DNA of 64,000 nucleotides from Terriglobia bacterium (GTDB lineage: Bacteria; Acidobacteriota; Terriglobia; UBA7540): positions 1 through 64,000 of the forward strand of contig JAIQGA010000002.1 of the NCBI GenBank assembly GCA_020072925.1. Direction: 5' to 3'. Position numbers and translations under genes: made by a program. This document shows positions 61,527-64,000 of this stretch, piece after piece. How positions within the stretch are numbered: position 1 is the stretch's first letter; the number at the start of each line of letters is the position of its first letter. A model generated the notes under the pieces. It saw only the letters and a program-made list of their open reading frames with translations. It had not been told where the DNA came from and made no database searches.

Positions 61527-62219
61527 TCACGCCTTCAAGACCGATGGGCGTAAAGCTGGGAGCAACCCTTCAAGCCCGGACCGACTTGAACCGTCCTCAA
61601 TGAGCTCGCGGCGGCTGGAGACCTGGAGTTTGGAGTAGATGTTGGAAAGGTGGAATTTCACGGTGCTTTCCTGAAGCTGCAGAATCTCAGCAATTTCCTT
61701 ATTCGAGAGGCGACGCTTAACGAGTTCAAGGATGTGAGCCTCTCGGTGAGTCAGGCCTACGCTGGTCGAAGAGCCTTTCAGATGCCCTTCGCGCGCGCAC
61801 TGCACGTACTCGCGCAAGATCTCGCGAGGAATCCATAACCTTCCCAAAGCGACTGAATGAATGGCTGCAAGGAGAGATTGCCTCACCTCGTTGTAAGGCA
61901 GGAAACCGTCAATTTTGATCCAAAGCAGACGAAGCAAATCTTCGTTGCCGAGCTCGCGGTCGAGCACCACAAATCTGGCCTTGGGATAGTGGTATCGCAG
62001 CCGCCGTATGCACTCGCTCAGTGGAACCTGGAGGCCACAATTGTCGATGACGAAAATCGGCTCCGGAGGCTGGTCTTCGCGCGGGGCGGCGAGCGACTGG
62101 ATTCTCACAATTTCAACCGTCGGGTCCTTGTGTACGATGGCTGACAGATATTCGAGCGCCAGGGGACTCTGCCCCACCAGACAAACCCGAAGTCGGACCT
62201 CGCGATTCCTGCGTGGCAT
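61527..62219 (-). CDS. LuxR-type response regulator with degenerate receiver
   Basis: A 230-aa protein. The receiver-like domain (10-125) keeps an Asp at the phosphorylation position (FVIDNCGL, D59) but lacks the acidic pair (VGQ instead of VDD) and the conserved Lys (GFLPYN). The LuxR helix-turn-helix is intact: LTHREAHILELVKRRLSNKE, STVKFHLSNIYSKLQVSS. It probably binds DNA without normal phosphorylation. The start at 62219 is supported by GGGGTG upstream and by the promoter at 62375-62403, which lies inside the longer frame's first codons. It is convergent with the LamG gene and may regulate the peptide locus. Confidence 0.85.
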   Translation of the reverse strand: MPRRNREVRLRVCLVGQSPLALEYLSAIVHKDPTVEIVRIQSLAAPREDQPPEPIFVIDNCGLQVPLSECIRRLRYHYPKARFVVLDRELGNEDLLRLLWIKIDGFLPYNEVRQSLLAAIHSVALGRLWIPREILREYVQCAREGHLKGSSTSVGLTHREAHILELVKRRLSNKEIAEILQLQESTVKFHLSNIYSKLQVSSRRELIEDGSSRSGLEGLLPALRPSVLKA

Positions 62220-62374
62220 GGCACCCCTTATCTTCTCAGGCAACACGCTGCACTCCAACTTGGGCAGGAGGGCGATGAGAGACCTACCCGACACCTGCTG
62301 TTGCCATTCCCTCGTGTGAAGAAACGAGTGACCTTCCTTCCCTTGTCCTATGTTTGGCCCTGGGTCCTGCATTT

Positions 62375-62403
62375 AAGATAAAACCTCAGGTCGGGATTGT
62401 CAA
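62375..62403 (-). promoter_or_regulatory. Sigma-70-like promoter of the LuxR-type regulator
   Basis: Read on the minus strand: TTGACA (perfect -35), 17 bases, then TATCTT (-10, four of six). Transcription would start near 62368, giving a leader of about 150 bases before the ATG at 62219 and ruling out the in-frame ATG at 62372. Confidence 0.6.
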
Positions 62404-62959
62404 CCAGCGAGGAGAGGATTACCTCGACCCCGCGGCGAGTCCGCCCCCGACCTTCTGGGGGTTGCTTCACGGTGGCGACCCGCCATAAGCTGTTGGTCAA
62501 CCGCGATGAGGTTTCGAGAGCTTCTCATCGTCGGCCGCAGGTAGCGGGCATTCACACAATTCAGAACGGGGCCGTGGCTGTTTCAATCAGCAGTGTGTGC
62601 ATGATTCTGAGCGTGGTGCGAATGCCGACCGTGGCCGTAAGGATTGGGTTTCGAAAACGGCTTTTTGCACAGGGCAAGGTGAGAAAAGGAAGGGGCCAGG
62701 AAAGCTCTCCGTTGAGCTTACACGTCAAAGCTCAGTAGTCCAGCTTAGATCAAGCTTCATCACTCTATCACGACGAGCGCAGGGCTGATCTAACTCTGAA
62801 AGCTCAAGGGCCAGGTCCCTGGATCAAGAAGAGGACTGGCTGTTGCAGTGAGAAGCACCCGCTTCGGACATAGGGATTCCGCACGAACGCTTCTGGTTTG
62901 TGGCGTGTCCCTTTACCAGGATCTGATGGGTGCGAATCACCGAATCGAAGGAGGAAATC
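62404..62959. other. Non-coding region
   Basis: These 556 bases between divergent genes include a 113-codon open frame (62397-62738) that has no ribosome binding site and an Arg/Ser/Val-rich composition typical of a chance frame. I see no RNA gene or repeat. The promoter of the downstream gene is presumably here. Confidence 0.4.
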
Positions 62960-64000
62960 ATGGCAGCACAAGACGATCCCACGAAGGGGCCAGTGTCTCC
63001 GCCAACCGCGGCGATCGATGTGCCGACGGAACGGACAACCTTCAAGAGTTTAGTACTCGGCAATCCCAATTACTTTGGCACATTTCCCATCTTTCCTGGA
63101 AAGGTCGTCAAGCAGTTGAGCGGCAACACGACCTTCGAGGAGTTGACCTGCCTGGGTCTCAATCCCGGCGCCAATAAACTCGAGGCCGCGGTCAACATCA
63201 AGCAGCACTCTGGGTACGGCACCGATGCCTGCGGCGCGGGCACCACCGAATATGTGCGTTTCTTCGTGCACGATGCCACCGGCTGGCACGACCTGGGTCT
63301 GAGCACGGTTCAGGTCTACAACCTGGCCGGCACGCTCCCCCTGAGTTACTCGGTCTCTGCGGATTTTAGTGAGGCTCGCAAGTTCTGCCTGACCGAGAAT
63401 ATCGTCCAGGTCCGCGCCATCCTTTCCTGGGAATGGGAACCGACTCCGGGCGATCCCAACTTCATTCCGGTTTGGGGTAATGTCGTCAACGCCCGCGTGC
63501 AGGTCCAGCCATTCCTCCTGCTCGATGTCCCGATTGCCGAGCTGATTGCCGAAAAGGCGCTCTCCATTGATCCCGGGATAATCAAAGACGTTGATGTGAG
63601 CCAGCCGTTGCCGGCATTTCCACCCAAACCTCTGGCCTATGCTGAGCTGAAGGCCCTGTACGCGGACAAGAAGGTCCCGGGTCATCGCTTCGGGTTCAGC
63701 GATGCGACCAAGCTCTCACAGGCGCCCCTCACCGTAGCGCTGCCTCCCCTGGCGGCTGCGGCGCACGAAAAGCCCGCTCCCAAGCCAAAGGCAGACCTGA
63801 AACCGAGTGCGACCGTGAGCTTGCTGGCCGGCGACGAATTGGCTGCCATTCTGGCGGGCATTGCTGCCACCAGCGGCGACACAACTTTCGAGCAACTGAC
63901 CTGCGCCGCCTACAATCCCCAGACGCGGGAACTGGAAGGCGTGATTCAGGTGAAGCTGAGCAGCGGCTATTCGGGAGGCTTATGCACGCCCGGCAGCACC
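62960..64000 (+). CDS. Uncharacterised protein with tandem repeated domain, 3' end outside window
   Basis: The frame is open for 347 codons to the window edge. AGGAGG before the ATG at 62960 is a strong start. Two copies of one motif are visible: NTTFEELTCLGLNPGANKLE near residue 54 with GYGTDACGAGTTEYVRFFV, and DTTFEQLTCAAYNPQTRELE near residue 305 with GYSGGLCTPGST. Each probably starts a beta-rich domain of more than 120 residues, also containing VQVRAILSWEWEPTPGDPN and VWGNVVNARVQVQPF. I recall similar hypothetical proteins in soil bacteria but no function. No signal peptide is present. Confidence 0.75.
   Translation, partial: MAAQDDPTKGPVSPPTAAIDVPTERTTFKSLVLGNPNYFGTFPIFPGKVVKQLSGNTTFEELTCLGLNPGANKLEAAVNIKQHSGYGTDACGAGTTEYVRFFVHDATGWHDLGLSTVQVYNLAGTLPLSYSVSADFSEARKFCLTENIVQVRAILSWEWEPTPGDPNFIPVWGNVVNARVQVQPFLLLDVPIAELIAEKALSIDPGIIKDVDVSQPLPAFPPKPLAYAELKALYADKKVPGHRFGFSDATKLSQAPLTVALPPLAAAAHEKPAPKPKADLKPSATVSLLAGDELAAILAGIAATSGDTTFEQLTCAAYNPQTRELEGVIQVKLSSGYSGGLCTPGST

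Noticed and set aside
62397-62738. 113-aa plus-strand open frame
   Set aside because: No ribosome binding site, overlaps the promoter region of the LuxR-type gene, and its composition is that of a chance frame.
1-64000. CRISPR arrays, tRNA and rRNA genes, transposases, prophage
   Set aside because: No regularly spaced direct repeats, cloverleaf sequences, rRNA segments, transposase motifs or phage structural genes were recognised anywhere in the window.

Overview
The window comes from a GC-rich bacterial chromosome, most likely an Acidobacteriota genome or a soil relative. The grounds are indirect: a protein kinase fused to a WD40-like propeller, Tat-exported sugar enzymes with a DUF1080 protein, S53 and S8 peptidases without signal peptides, and a small inverted-repeat element. 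No rRNA, tRNA or CRISPR array was seen, so the phylum is inferred.

Layout. (1) 1-5474, plus strand: the 3' part of a receptor-like Ser/Thr kinase and a Clp-N/KAP-type membrane NTPase. (2) 5537-19433, minus strand: a gas vesicle cluster. It encodes GvpA, two further GvpA-family proteins, three GvpF/L proteins, GvpG, GvpK, GvpN, an Hsp20 (GvpH-like), two GvpC-like helical proteins, a CDC48-type AAA ATPase, a tandem ArsA/Get3-like ATPase, and a sigma-54 activator whose receiver lacks the phosphoacceptor Asp. (3) 19771-20774: a decayed Hsp70/ClpP junction next to the cluster. (4) 21009-31268: metabolic genes, namely a DUF1080 protein, a Tat-exported Gfo/Idh/MocA enzyme and sugar isomerase, a SagB-type nitroreductase, two radical SAM proteins, a sulfatase-like hydrolase and a membrane protein. 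(5) 31756-54427: an accessory island of flavoenzymes (one fused to an alpha/beta hydrolase), three metallophosphoesterases, a GH19-like protein and several large orphan proteins. (6) 54897-64000: an S53 peptidase, then a cyanobactin-like but reduced peptide-maturation locus.

The last region is the best candidate for an undescribed system. A compact subtilase, a 66-aa CGGC protein and a stand-alone PatG-C-terminal-like protein are tightly spaced, each with a good ribosome binding site. They are followed by four small ORFs that begin with nearly the same leader (M-x-x-P-G-F-x-A-E-x-S-L) and then diverge into different Cys-bearing tails. This is the arrangement expected of RiPP precursors beside their protease. 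No YcaO cyclodehydratase, oxidase or dedicated exporter is visible in the window.

Within the gas vesicle cluster the genes follow one another on one strand with short gaps or overlaps. GvpA and its paralogues would form the shell, and the GvpC-like helices could sit on it. GvpF/L, G, K and N, Hsp20 and the two ATPases would handle assembly. The regulator lies at the promoter-proximal end. Start codons were chosen from ribosome binding sites; where they differ from the longest frame this is stated.
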